Assembly: GCF_000384655.1 (NCBI RefSeq)
Contig: NZ_ARQI01000123.1
Coordinates: 20,772-84,771 of the forward strand
DNA: 64,000 bases
Reading direction: 5' to 3'
From: Brachyspira innocens ATCC 29796
GTDB lineage: Bacteria; Spirochaetota; Brachyspiria; Brachyspirales; Brachyspiraceae
Both the position numbers and the translations under genes were made by a program. Shown one piece after another: positions 55,304 through 63,512 of this stretch. The notes under the pieces were generated by a model that worked only from the letters and a program-made list of their open reading frames with translations, did no database searches and had not been told where the DNA came from. Each line of letters begins with the position of its first letter. Position 1 is the first letter of the stretch.

Positions 55304-55912
55304 ATGAAAAAAATACTATTTCTACTTTTCACATTATCTGTGGTATCTTTTACTCAGACTCAATCTGAATATACGGTAATAGATACAAAAGGAGCAGCTT
55401 TAGGTTTGGAAGCACCTGAGTGGATTAATTATGTATCATCTGTTTCACAAATGCAAAGTCTATTTCCAGGTAAAGTTGCATTTGTCAAATATGAAACAGG
55501 TCCAAATCTTAGTTTAATTCAGAGAAGAGTAAATACTACAGGAATTAATGCTGATTATGCCAGAGTTGTATCAACAGCTGTCAAACAGGCATTCAAAGAG
55601 CATGCCAATTGGTCAGATGAAGAATTCAATCAAAAAATGGGTGAAGATTCTATTATTGGTTCTGCCAAAGCAAAATTTAAAGGTTTGAAAAAAGAAGGAG
55701 ACTGGTGGGTATTAAGAAGAGATTTAGATGGAAATAAAGAATATACTTATTATGTACTTTATTTGCTAGATGAACAAATTTTCTTAAAAGATTTAGGATT
55801 AATAATTGAAGAATCAGCACAAAGTATAGGAAATAGTGCATTAGGCGATAAAGTAAAATCTGATATACAAAATGTAGAAGAATTATTCTATGAGAATCAG
55901 ACACCTTATTAA
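55304..55912 (+). CDS. Exported protein, paralogue of the preceding lipoprotein
   Basis: 202 residues. Signal peptide MKKILFLLFTLSVVSFTQT, probably cut before Q20. Domain as in the upstream lipoprotein: TKGAALGLEAPEWINYV, ETGPNLSLIQRRVNTTGIN, FKGLKKEGDWWVL, YTYYVLYLL. It has an extra C-terminal acidic tail (KSDIQNVEELFYENQTPY) that resembles the N-terminal spacer of the upstream paralogue (KNVKEEDLFYAVFEN). A soluble/lipid-anchored pair produced side by side suggests a heteromer. Confidence 0.8.
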   Translation: MKKILFLLFTLSVVSFTQTQSEYTVIDTKGAALGLEAPEWINYVSSVSQMQSLFPGKVAFVKYETGPNLSLIQRRVNTTGINADYARVVSTAVKQAFKEHANWSDEEFNQKMGEDSIIGSAKAKFKGLKKEGDWWVLRRDLDGNKEYTYYVLYLLDEQIFLKDLGLIIEESAQSIGNSALGDKVKSDIQNVEELFYENQTPY

Positions 55913-55935
55913 TATTTATATAATAAAAAATTAAT

Positions 55936-55974
55936 ATTCTATAGGTAATATAATACTATTATTACCTATAGAAT
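55936..55974 (+). other. 15-bp perfect intercistronic hairpin
   Basis: ATTCTATAGGTAATA (55936-55950) pairs fully with TATTACCTATAGAAT (55960-55974) around a 9-nt loop. No T-run follows on the plus strand, so it is more likely an mRNA-stabilising or partial-termination element splitting the seven-gene unit after the third gene. Confidence 0.7.
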
Positions 55975-56005
55975 TACTATATCAATCAAAAATGGAAAAT
56001 ACACA

Positions 56006-56782
56006 ATGAAAAAAATAATTATTATATTTATTTCTTTATTATCATCTTTTCAGATTATTTATTCAGCAGATCAATTAACATTGGAAAGAAATAGAGTTCT
56101 TCAAAAAATGGGAGATGCTTTATTTGATGATCAATGTGTTTTATGGTTTACAGATGCTTTAACAGGCAGAGGTTTATCTCAAGCCAAAGTTACTATAGAT
56201 GGTATAGGTAATTTTACAACTGACAGATCTGGTTTAGTATTTTTTGATGAACCAGAAGATGGAGAATATTTTGTACTTGTAGAAAAAGAAGGGTATTATG
56301 ATGGAGAATTTTATATAGAAATACTTAATGGAACAATAGTTCAAACGGAAAAACAGTATCCTATTCCTCCTTATAATAATTTAGAAGATATACGTATAGT
56401 TTTAACTTGGGATCAATATCCATACGATTTAGACAGTCATTTAGTTAAATCAGGCGATTATCATATTTCATTTCGTAATATGAGAACGGCCTCAGATGGT
56501 TCAGCTATGCTTGATATTGATTCTATGAATGGGTATGGACCAGAAACTATTACCATCAAAAGAGTTAATAATTACGGAGCATATTCTTTTTATGTTCATA
56601 ATTTTTCGGAATCTAATAATCCAAATTCTTATAATTTAAGTAGATCGAATGCCGTTGTTAGAGTATATTGGAAAGGCAGATTACTTTATACATTTTATGT
56701 ACCTAGAAATAGAAAAGGTACTATTTGGAATGTATTTGAAATAAGAAATGGAAATATATTAGAAATCAATCAAATACACTAA
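56006..56782 (+). CDS. Exported YfaP/DUF2135-like protein with a regulatory-like beta domain
   Basis: 258 residues. Signal peptide to about IIYSA (21). Residues 45-115 form a carboxypeptidase-regulatory-like beta-sandwich (DALTGRGLSQAKVTIDGIGNFTTDRSG, DGEYFVLVEKEGYYDGEF). The rest (about 128-258) matches the YfaP (DUF2135) pattern: VLTWDQYPYDLDSHLVKSGD, LDIDSMNGYGPETITI, GAYSFYVHNFS, and a final WNVFEIRNG. Such domains may bind ligands or metal through the DLDSH stretch. It is exported, function unknown. Confidence 0.82.
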   Translation: MKKIIIIFISLLSSFQIIYSADQLTLERNRVLQKMGDALFDDQCVLWFTDALTGRGLSQAKVTIDGIGNFTTDRSGLVFFDEPEDGEYFVLVEKEGYYDGEFYIEILNGTIVQTEKQYPIPPYNNLEDIRIVLTWDQYPYDLDSHLVKSGDYHISFRNMRTASDGSAMLDIDSMNGYGPETITIKRVNNYGAYSFYVHNFSESNNPNSYNLSRSNAVVRVYWKGRLLYTFYVPRNRKGTIWNVFEIRNGNILEINQIH

Positions 56783-56802
56783 TATTTAAGTGAGTTCATA
56801 AT

Positions 56803-57933
56803 ATGAAAAAAGATCTAAAAATAATAATTATATTCTTATTTTTTATGTATCTTCCTTTATTTCCTGAAGAATATGTAATAAGGTATTTAGGTGAACTTGA
56901 AGAATTAAGAGTAAATATACAGAATGGAAATACATATTTAGGTGATACTATAGTAATAGCAGAGGACTTAGATTTTGAAAATAGATATTTTCCTGGTTTG
57001 GGGGATGATGAAAATATTTTTGAGGGTACTATAGAAGGAAGAGGAAAAACATTCTTTAATTATAATTCAGACTATCCATTTGTATATATTTTAGGAAAAA
57101 ATGGATCTATAAAAAATCTTTTAATAGATAATGGAAAAATTGAAGGAGATAATTCAGCGGCCTTTGTTTACTTAAATAAAGGAACAATATCTAGTTGTCT
57201 TAATGGAGCATATGTTTATGGTAAAAAAAATGCTGCTGGTATTTGTGTATTTAATGAAGGGATAATAACATCTTGTTATAATACTCAGGATATAAAATCA
57301 GAAGCTGATAATTTAGATCCAAATATTGGCGGCATAGTAGCTTTTAATGATGGCGGATATGTAGAATTATCTGTTAATGCTGGTGATTTATACGGTTATT
57401 GTACAGTAGGCGGAATTGCTGGATATTCAGAAAATGGATCTATCAACAAATGTTATAATGCTGGAAAAATAGACGGAGGTGTTGCAGCTGGTATAGTTGG
57501 AATGGCAAAAAAAACAAAAATAATGAATACCTACAATATAGGAAATATTTCATTAACTATTGATGACAGCGGAGCAGGAGGAATATTTGGATCTGCTGTG
57601 AATTCAGATGTTTCATATTCTTTCAATCTTGGAAAAATTGAATATACTGTCAATTCATATGCAGGCTCTATAGGAGCATATATAGAAAATACAACTTTTG
57701 ATGAATGCTTACATCTATCTGGTACTGTAGGAATAGGTAATGAATATGTCAATCCAGGTGATTATAGTTTGGGTAACATAATAGGAAATGCAATGTTAAA
57801 AGGATTATCTGGAGTTAAAGCTATAAGCAAAAAAAAATTTTCTAATCCTGATACATTTTCTAAATGGGGTATTGGAAGTATTTGGGAGTTCAATGGCAAA
57901 TGGTATCCATCTTTAGTAGATGTTGTAAATTAA
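56803..57933 (+). CDS. Exported GLUG-repeat beta-helix-like protein
   Basis: 376 residues. Signal peptide MKKDLKIIIIFLFFMYLPLFP. From about residue 95 to 290 there are repeated segments of about 25-35 residues such as KGTISSCLNGAYVYGKKNAAG, EGIITSCYNTQDIK, VGGIAGYSENGSINKCYNAG and MNTYNIGNISLTID, the pattern of GLUG-motif surface proteins that fold as a beta-helix. Known GLUG proteins are adhesin-like or matrix components. It ends with a WEFNGKWYPSL motif often seen at the end of such proteins. Likely cell-surface or periplasmic. Confidence 0.82.
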   Translation: MKKDLKIIIIFLFFMYLPLFPEEYVIRYLGELEELRVNIQNGNTYLGDTIVIAEDLDFENRYFPGLGDDENIFEGTIEGRGKTFFNYNSDYPFVYILGKNGSIKNLLIDNGKIEGDNSAAFVYLNKGTISSCLNGAYVYGKKNAAGICVFNEGIITSCYNTQDIKSEADNLDPNIGGIVAFNDGGYVELSVNAGDLYGYCTVGGIAGYSENGSINKCYNAGKIDGGVAAGIVGMAKKTKIMNTYNIGNISLTIDDSGAGGIFGSAVNSDVSYSFNLGKIEYTVNSYAGSIGAYIENTTFDECLHLSGTVGIGNEYVNPGDYSLGNIIGNAMLKGLSGVKAISKKKFSNPDTFSKWGIGSIWEFNGKWYPSLVDVVN

Positions 57934-57960
57934 ATTATTTAAATTTATGGAGTATAAAAA

Positions 57961-58926
57961 ATGAAAAAATTTATCTTAATTATTATATCTTTAATCGCAT
58001 CTGTCTCTTTTATTTACGGACAGCAAGGCAGAATAGCTAGATTTCCTTTCACAGGAACTGCTATAGATAATGGCAGCAGTATAGGTTCTGATTATGCTAA
58101 AAAAATTCAATCTGAATTAACATCTCTTGGTTATAAATTTGTATCAAGAGATTCTGAATTACAATCCATATTAGAACAAGAAGTTAAATTTCAAAGAGCA
58201 TATAATAGAAAAGATTATATAAACGCCGCTACTATGGTTAATGCCGATTATGCTTTAACTGGAACTATAAATAATATAAATAATAAATATGATATATCTG
58301 TATCATTAGTTAATCTGGCTACACTTGAAGAGATAGTTGTTAATAAGTCATTATATTCTTTAAATGATCAAGAAGCAAAAAATGCTGTAATTGATATAGC
58401 AGGTGAGATAGATGCTAAATTAAATGGCACAAAATATGTTTCTGTTGCAGAAAAAAGACAGATTAAACAACAGCAGAATATAAAGAATCAATATAATACA
58501 TATTATTCTTATGAAAGAGGATACAGAGCTGCAAATGTTGCTAAATGGGTTGGAAGAGTTTCTTGGATTGTAGGAATTGGTTTAATAATTGTTCCATTTG
58601 CAATAGATGCTAAATGGGGAAATCACTTCGGATATTTTTTAACAACTGAACCTAATAATATGACTTATGGTGATTATGGTCAAGTTGTTTCATCAACTGG
58701 CGGTATGTATTCCAAGTCGGATTTAAATATTATGAGAGGTGTGTTTTATACTGGTATAGGATTATTTGCAGGCGGTTTAATAACAGATATAGTTGCATCT
58801 TCAGTTCAAGGTTATTACAAAAATAAAATGAATAGCGGATACTATTCTTTTGCTCCTGTAATAGTTCCTTATGATAATGGAGCTGTATCTTATGGAGCAG
58901 AATTTAGATTTTCATATCAATTTTAA
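57961..58926 (+). CDS. Exported CsgG/LpoB-like protein with two membrane segments
   Basis: 321 residues. Signal peptide to FIYG (20). The N-terminal domain (about 22-160) resembles the CsgG/LpoB/TolB-N fold: RIARFPFTGTAIDNGSSIGSDYAKKIQSEL, KFVSRDSELQSILEQE, VNADYALTGTINNI, YDISVSLVNLATLEEI. Two hydrophobic stretches follow (about 197-215 and 262-282) and the end (YGAEFRFSYQF) looks like an outer-membrane beta-strand with terminal Phe. The closest paralogue is the next gene product, which has only the N-terminal domain. Confidence 0.8.
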   Translation: MKKFILIIISLIASVSFIYGQQGRIARFPFTGTAIDNGSSIGSDYAKKIQSELTSLGYKFVSRDSELQSILEQEVKFQRAYNRKDYINAATMVNADYALTGTINNINNKYDISVSLVNLATLEEIVVNKSLYSLNDQEAKNAVIDIAGEIDAKLNGTKYVSVAEKRQIKQQQNIKNQYNTYYSYERGYRAANVAKWVGRVSWIVGIGLIIVPFAIDAKWGNHFGYFLTTEPNNMTYGDYGQVVSSTGGMYSKSDLNIMRGVFYTGIGLFAGGLITDIVASSVQGYYKNKMNSGYYSFAPVIVPYDNGAVSYGAEFRFSYQF

Positions 58927-58942
58927 TTACTGTTGGAATAAA

Positions 58943-59416
58943 ATGAGAAATATTATTTATACTTTTACATTTTTTATAATATTGGCATTGTCATTAAATG
59001 CACAATATGGTAAAGCTATAGCTTCATTGCCTTTTAGAGGAGAAAACATAACTCCGCAGGAAAGTGAGTACTTAGCAAGCATGTTTGCAAGTGAATTTGT
59101 ATCAAGAGGCTATACATTAGTAACGAGAACATCAGCATTCAAAGAAACTCTGGCAGAAATGCATTTTCAAAAAGATATATCAACCGCTAATATTGCAGAA
59201 TTTGGAAAATTAGTAGGTGCTGATTATGTTTTAGTTGGAAATATTGATTATGTATTTGGAAAAATGGCTATGACGGCACAAGTTATTAGCGTAGAAAAAG
59301 CTACTATATTAGCATCTGCTACAGAAGATATAAGAGATATTTCTGATATTAATCAGGATATAGCTGCCAAAATGGTCAAAAAAATAGTTTTAGATATGAG
59401 TATATTGGTAAATTAA
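58943..59416 (+). CDS. Exported CsgG/LpoB-like protein, single domain
   Basis: 157 residues. The frame is open further upstream, into the preceding gene, but the ATG at 58943 gives a proper signal peptide (MRNIIYTFTFFIILALSLNA) and is chosen. The mature domain reads KAIASLPFRGENITPQESEYLA, YTLVTRTSAFKETLAEMHFQ, LVGADYVLVGNIDYV, MTAQVISVEKATIL: the same pattern as the preceding protein. It would be a periplasmic partner, last of the seven-gene cluster. Confidence 0.82.
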   Translation: MRNIIYTFTFFIILALSLNAQYGKAIASLPFRGENITPQESEYLASMFASEFVSRGYTLVTRTSAFKETLAEMHFQKDISTANIAEFGKLVGADYVLVGNIDYVFGKMAMTAQVISVEKATILASATEDIRDISDINQDIAAKMVKKIVLDMSILVN

Positions 59417-59423
59417 TACATAT

Positions 59424-59472
59424 AACTAAATAGTGTATTTTAACAACAACTAATAAAATGCACTATTTAGTT
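59424..59472. terminator. Large hairpin terminator between convergent genes
   Basis: AACTAAATAGTG (59424-59435) pairs with CACTATTTAGTT (59461-59472), extended by one T-G pair and ATTTTA/TAAAAT inside, about 19 bp in all. It overlaps the stop codon of the minus-strand gene. T-runs are short, so it may be only partly effective. Confidence 0.75.
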
Positions 59473-60283
59473 AATTAGCAAAATAATATGAATCCTCACA
59501 GAACGAAACTATAGCACAAGTACTAAGCTCTGGATCCATCATATAGCTTTCTGTAAGGGTAACATTAAACTCTTCAGGCTTTAATTTATCAAAAATTATT
59601 CTGTTTCCGTACATATTAGTAAGTGCTTTATATCCGAAAGAGTATCTGCATCCTACATGTTTTCTTTTACCATTATTTTTTAAATTAAGCAAATTTTCCA
59701 TGTGTGTTTGAAGTATATCAACATAGTTTTCTATAATATGCGTACCTATTGCATTATAAAAGTAATAATCTTTATAATCATCATTATCATAAAGCCCTTT
59801 CAAAAATCCTGCAAACTTCTCTCCAAGACTTACAAGAGTAAAACCTATAGTGTCTTCATCTTTATCAAAAAAATCAACGATAGAGTTATAAGGCTCTTTT
59901 TCCATACGCTCTAAAGGTATCTCTATTTTTTCATCTTTTAATTGATTAGTATTAAAATCAACATCATATATATAAAGTTTATCATTTTCAGTAGTAGTTT
60001 TATAAAATCCGTAAATCATTACAGGCTCTATTAAATTATTTTCTATGATATTATTTTTCATCTCTTCGTATTTAGGCTCTACTTTAGTTTTTATCATCTC
60101 ATTATATTTTTCAATGTCCTGATTTTTAGCAGAATATCCAAAACCTGCTCTGAAAAGCCTAACTTTATTAATCATATCAAAAGCCTCTTTTTCTATTTCC
60201 TTATTAAACTCAAAAACTTTTCTTCCATAGAAAGGAGGTTTATTTATATAATGTTGATGATTTTTATGATTTATTTCTGGCAT
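59471..60283 (-). CDS. Stand-alone methionine synthase reactivation domain (MetH C-terminal type)
   Basis: 270 residues. The C-terminal part carries the hallmark of the MetH activation domain: GCRYSFGY at 211-218 and LTESYMMDPELST at 243-255, preceded by a helical N-terminus and DTIGFTLVSLGEKF (144-157). In E. coli this is the last module of MetH and binds S-adenosylmethionine to repair oxidised cobalamin. Here it is separate and downstream of a MetH that ends after the B12 domain, so the two probably form one functional enzyme. Confidence 0.9.
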   Translation of the reverse strand: MPEINHKNHQHYINKPPFYGRKVFEFNKEIEKEAFDMINKVRLFRAGFGYSAKNQDIEKYNEMIKTKVEPKYEEMKNNIIENNLIEPVMIYGFYKTTTENDKLYIYDVDFNTNQLKDEKIEIPLERMEKEPYNSIVDFFDKDEDTIGFTLVSLGEKFAGFLKGLYDNDDYKDYYFYNAIGTHIIENYVDILQTHMENLLNLKNNGKRKHVGCRYSFGYKALTNMYGNRIIFDKLKPEEFNVTLTESYMMDPELSTCAIVSFCEDSYYFAN

Positions 60284-60299
60284 AATTCTTCCTTTGTTG

Positions 60300-60435
60300 T
60301 TATGCTCGAACTCGCTTTATAGTTTCAAGCAAATGAATTTGCTTGAAGGCTCGTTCTCGCTTTTGTTTATTGCTCGCCTCAGCCTGTAATAAGCTAGCAA
60401 GTAGACTCACTAGCTGGCTTCGGCTCACTTTTATT
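60300..60435. repeat. GC-richer structured intergenic repeat between metH parts
   Basis: Two near-identical 15-mers, GCTCGAACTCGCTTT (60304-60318) and GCTCGTTCTCGCTTT (60349-60363), flank a 10-bp perfect hairpin TTCAAGCAAA/TTTGCTTGAA (60324-60347). A further AGCTAG/CTAGCT pair (60392-60415) follows. Base content is plainly richer in G and C than its neighbours. It looks like a palindromic intergenic repeat element. Confidence 0.55.
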
Positions 60436-60513
60436 TTGCTATACACACATAATATGGCTGCAATAATTTATTATCAATTTAATTAAATTCGTTTGGCTAA
60501 ATTTTTATAATTA

Positions 60514-63126
60514 TTATTTTTCTTTATCTCTGTCAGCTATTATTTCTTTTATTGCTAATATATCATCAAAACCGTCTTTGCAGTAAAATATCTTAGCAGT
60601 ATCTCCATAAACCTTTTTGCAAGTATTTTCAACAAAGTCCTTAGTTAAAGCTGCCCCTCCAAGTAAAATTGGTATCTTTAATCCTTTGTCTCTAATGTAT
60701 GCAAGATTATCTTTCATAACTTCAGTAGATTTTACTAAAAGACCAGACATACCTATACAGTCAGCATTATGTTCATGATACGCCTCTATAAATTTTTCTA
60801 TGGATACTTTCGTGCCAAGATTAACAGTTTCAAATCCATTATTTTTCATAATGATTTCAACTAGGTTTTTACCTACATCATGAACATCTCCTGCCACAGT
60901 ACCAAGTATAATTTTAGCAGTTTTTTCTTGCTGCTTTTTCTCTAAAAACTTTGATAAAAAGTCAACACTCTTTTTCATAACTTCCGCAGAACCCAAAACA
61001 AAAGGAAGCTGTATAGTGCCTTCTCCGAATTTTACTCCGATATCAGCCATAGTAGGAAGAAGTATTTCATCTATTATAGCCTGAGCAAATAATTTTTCTC
61101 CTCCAAACTCTTCACTGTTTTCTTTTACTTCATTAAGCAACACCTGCATATCTTTCCATTCGCCGTCAAGCATAGCATCTCTTATGGCTTCTCTTATAGG
61201 CTTTTTTATATTTTCTTCAGTGTTTACTTTTTTTTCTTTTTTGTCAGAAAAGTGATTTATATAATTTATAAGAGGCTCTTTACTGTTGTTTTTATTATAT
61301 ATTAATTCCCTTGCTAATTCTATCTCTTTTTCATCTATTTTTGATAAAGGAAGTATTTGAGCAACATTAACAATGGCCGTAGTAAGACCATGATTAATAG
61401 CTTCGTATAAAAATACAGAGTTCATTATTTTTCTAGCTTCTTCTTTAAGCCCGAAAGATATATTAGATACTCCTAAACTAATAGAGCATTCAGGATATTT
61501 TTTTGATAACTCTTTTATAGCATTAAGAGTTTGAACTCCTGCTAAAAAGCTATTTTCATCACCGCTTGCAAGTGTAAAAGTAAGAGGGTCAAATATTATG
61601 TCATGAGGAAGTATTTTATGAACATTGACAGCACGCTCATACATTCTCTCAGCCATTTTTAATTTATCTTCGCATGTAAAGGCCATTGATTTTTCATCTA
61701 TTGTAAGAAGCATAATAGAAGCACCATATTTTTTTGCAAGAGAACATATTGCATCAAACTTTTCTTCTCCCTGCTCCATATTAGCAGAGTTTATTATAGG
61801 TTTTCCTCCATATACTTTTAAAGCCGCTTCTATTACATTTGGTTTTATAGCATCAATAACTAATGGCAGAGAAATTTGCTTAACATAAGCTGAAATAATT
61901 TTTGTAATATCTTCTGCTTCATCACGTCCAGCCCAAGCAGCATTAACATCTATGGCATGGCTTCCAGCTTTTACCTGTTTTATTCCTACGTCAAGCATAC
62001 CGTCCATATCACCTGCAATCATAAGTTCTCTAAATATTTTACTTCCAGTAGCATTGCTTCTCTCCCCTATCATTAAAGGAGCAGGCTTTTGTTTTATACT
62101 TACAGTATTAAATAAACTCGCTATATAAGGTCTTGGTTTTTCTAATGCTGTTTTTTTTGGTTTGATGCCTTTTACTTTTTTAGCTAATGCGTCTATATGC
62201 AAAGGTGTTGTACCGCAGCAGCCTCCTATAAATGAAAGCCCGTTTAAACTAAAAAACTCACTATTAATATCTGCGAATTCTTCAGGTGTCATACTATAAT
62301 ATGCTTTTCCGTCTCTGTTTTCTGGAAGTCCTGCATTGCTGTGTATTGATATTGGCATGCATGATATTTCCGAAAGTCTTTTTATATGACGCATTGCCAT
62401 GTCTGGACCTGTACCGCAGTTCATACCTATAGAAAATATATCCAAATTTGAAAGTATTGTATATGCTGTTTCTATATCGGTACCCAAAAGCATAGTGCCT
62501 TCTTTTTCTATAGTAACAGAAACCATTATTGGTATTTCTTTATTTAATTTTTTTGCCGTATCATTAACTGCCAGTATAGCCGCTTTTAACTGCAGTACAT
62601 CTTGTGCTGTTTCGAGAAGTATAATATCAACTCCTCCGTCTATTAATCCTCTTGCAGCTTCAGCGTATCCATTATACATTTCATCAAAAGAAATTTGTCC
62701 AAGGCTAGGAAGTTTTACTCCCGGACCTAAACTGCCTGCAATAAAAATATCTCTGTTCAAATCGCCTTTAGAATTAGGATTTTTTAAATATTCTTCTCTA
62801 GCTTCATTTGCTATTAATGCAGCACTTTTAGCAAGTTCGTAAGATTTATCTGCAATGTCATATTCATTTAATACCCAAGGTATTGCCCCGAAACTATTAG
62901 TCTTTGTGATATTGGCATTGGCATTTAAATAATCTATATGTATTTCTTTCATTATATATGGAGCTGTTATATTTAATATTTCATTACAGCCTTCAATATT
63001 ATTGCCGTCTATAATCCAAGATTCTTTTTTTATATCTTTTTTTTGAAGTTCTGTACCAGTGGCACCATCTATTATTAAATACTGTTCTTTTATAAGTTCT
63101 CTTAATCTCTCTTTTATATTATTCAT
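60514..63126 (-). CDS. metH: Cobalamin-dependent methionine synthase lacking its activation domain
   Basis: 870 residues (E. coli MetH has about 1227). Homocysteine domain (1-320) with zinc ligands C237, C303 and C304 (NCGTGPD, GGCCGTTP); pterin-binding domain (about 335-600) beginning PLMIGERSNATGSK; helical cap (about 635-730); B12 domain with the cobalt-binding H749 in GDVHDVGKNL and GMSGLLVKS. It stops before the activation module, which is encoded separately 230 bp downstream. It transfers methyl from 5-methyl-THF to homocysteine. Confidence 0.96.
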   Translation of the reverse strand: MNNIKERLRELIKEQYLIIDGATGTELQKKDIKKESWIIDGNNIEGCNEILNITAPYIMKEIHIDYLNANANITKTNSFGAIPWVLNEYDIADKSYELAKSAALIANEAREEYLKNPNSKGDLNRDIFIAGSLGPGVKLPSLGQISFDEMYNGYAEAARGLIDGGVDIILLETAQDVLQLKAAILAVNDTAKKLNKEIPIMVSVTIEKEGTMLLGTDIETAYTILSNLDIFSIGMNCGTGPDMAMRHIKRLSEISCMPISIHSNAGLPENRDGKAYYSMTPEEFADINSEFFSLNGLSFIGGCCGTTPLHIDALAKKVKGIKPKKTALEKPRPYIASLFNTVSIKQKPAPLMIGERSNATGSKIFRELMIAGDMDGMLDVGIKQVKAGSHAIDVNAAWAGRDEAEDITKIISAYVKQISLPLVIDAIKPNVIEAALKVYGGKPIINSANMEQGEEKFDAICSLAKKYGASIMLLTIDEKSMAFTCEDKLKMAERMYERAVNVHKILPHDIIFDPLTFTLASGDENSFLAGVQTLNAIKELSKKYPECSISLGVSNISFGLKEEARKIMNSVFLYEAINHGLTTAIVNVAQILPLSKIDEKEIELARELIYNKNNSKEPLINYINHFSDKKEKKVNTEENIKKPIREAIRDAMLDGEWKDMQVLLNEVKENSEEFGGEKLFAQAIIDEILLPTMADIGVKFGEGTIQLPFVLGSAEVMKKSVDFLSKFLEKKQQEKTAKIILGTVAGDVHDVGKNLVEIIMKNNGFETVNLGTKVSIEKFIEAYHEHNADCIGMSGLLVKSTEVMKDNLAYIRDKGLKIPILLGGAALTKDFVENTCKKVYGDTAKIFYCKDGFDDILAIKEIIADRDKEK

Positions 63127-63170
63127 TACTATTTATACTCCAATTTTATTTTTTACACCATGTAAGAAAC

Positions 63171-63199
63171 ATTCTAATATAAAAATATAAATATGACAA
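63171..63199 (-). promoter_or_regulatory. metH promoter
   Basis: On the minus strand, -35 TTGTCA (63194-63199), 17-bp spacer, -10 TAGAAT (63171-63176). The resulting leader is only about 40 bases, too short for a cobalamin or SAM riboswitch. Confidence 0.55.
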
Positions 63200-63512
63200 G
63201 TTTGTATTAACATAATTATTGTTTAGTAGTATGAGTTTTTTTACATTTTTTATATAAAAAATTTGTATCTTATTAATTTATTTAAATAATACTTGACAAA
63301 ATTATTTGCAAAACCTTTTCATTATAATATAATGCAGTTTAATAATTCATAAAACATCAGTATTTTATCTGTTTGTACCAACAAGAAATTAGCAAATAAT
63401 TAATTAAAAAAAATGATAAAAATTAATACAATATAAATATTAATTAATTTAGTTTTAAAATAAGTATATTAATAGTCTTTATTAATTTGTTTAAGAGCCA
63501 GAGATATTGCAT
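63200..63512. other. AT-rich region between metH promoter and insertion sequence
   Basis: No gene is seen. A plus-strand promoter-like pair, TTGCAA (63306-63311) and TATAAT (63328-63333) with a 16-bp spacer, points towards the insertion sequence and could be what remains of a gene start displaced by it. The insertion sequence end probably lies within about 63487-63512, but its other terminal repeat is outside the window. Confidence 0.35.

Noticed and set aside
62399..62842. A 147-residue plus-strand frame opposite metH
   Set aside because: Antisense to the conserved homocysteine-binding domain; no start signal or family match.
63127..63200. Cobalamin or SAM riboswitch before metH
   Set aside because: The likely promoter leaves a leader of only about 40 bases and no B12-box or S-box core is seen.
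63293..63328. TTGACA and TATAAT as a strong promoter
   Set aside because: The two are 24 bp apart, too far for sigma-70; only the weaker TTGCAA pairing has a proper spacing.
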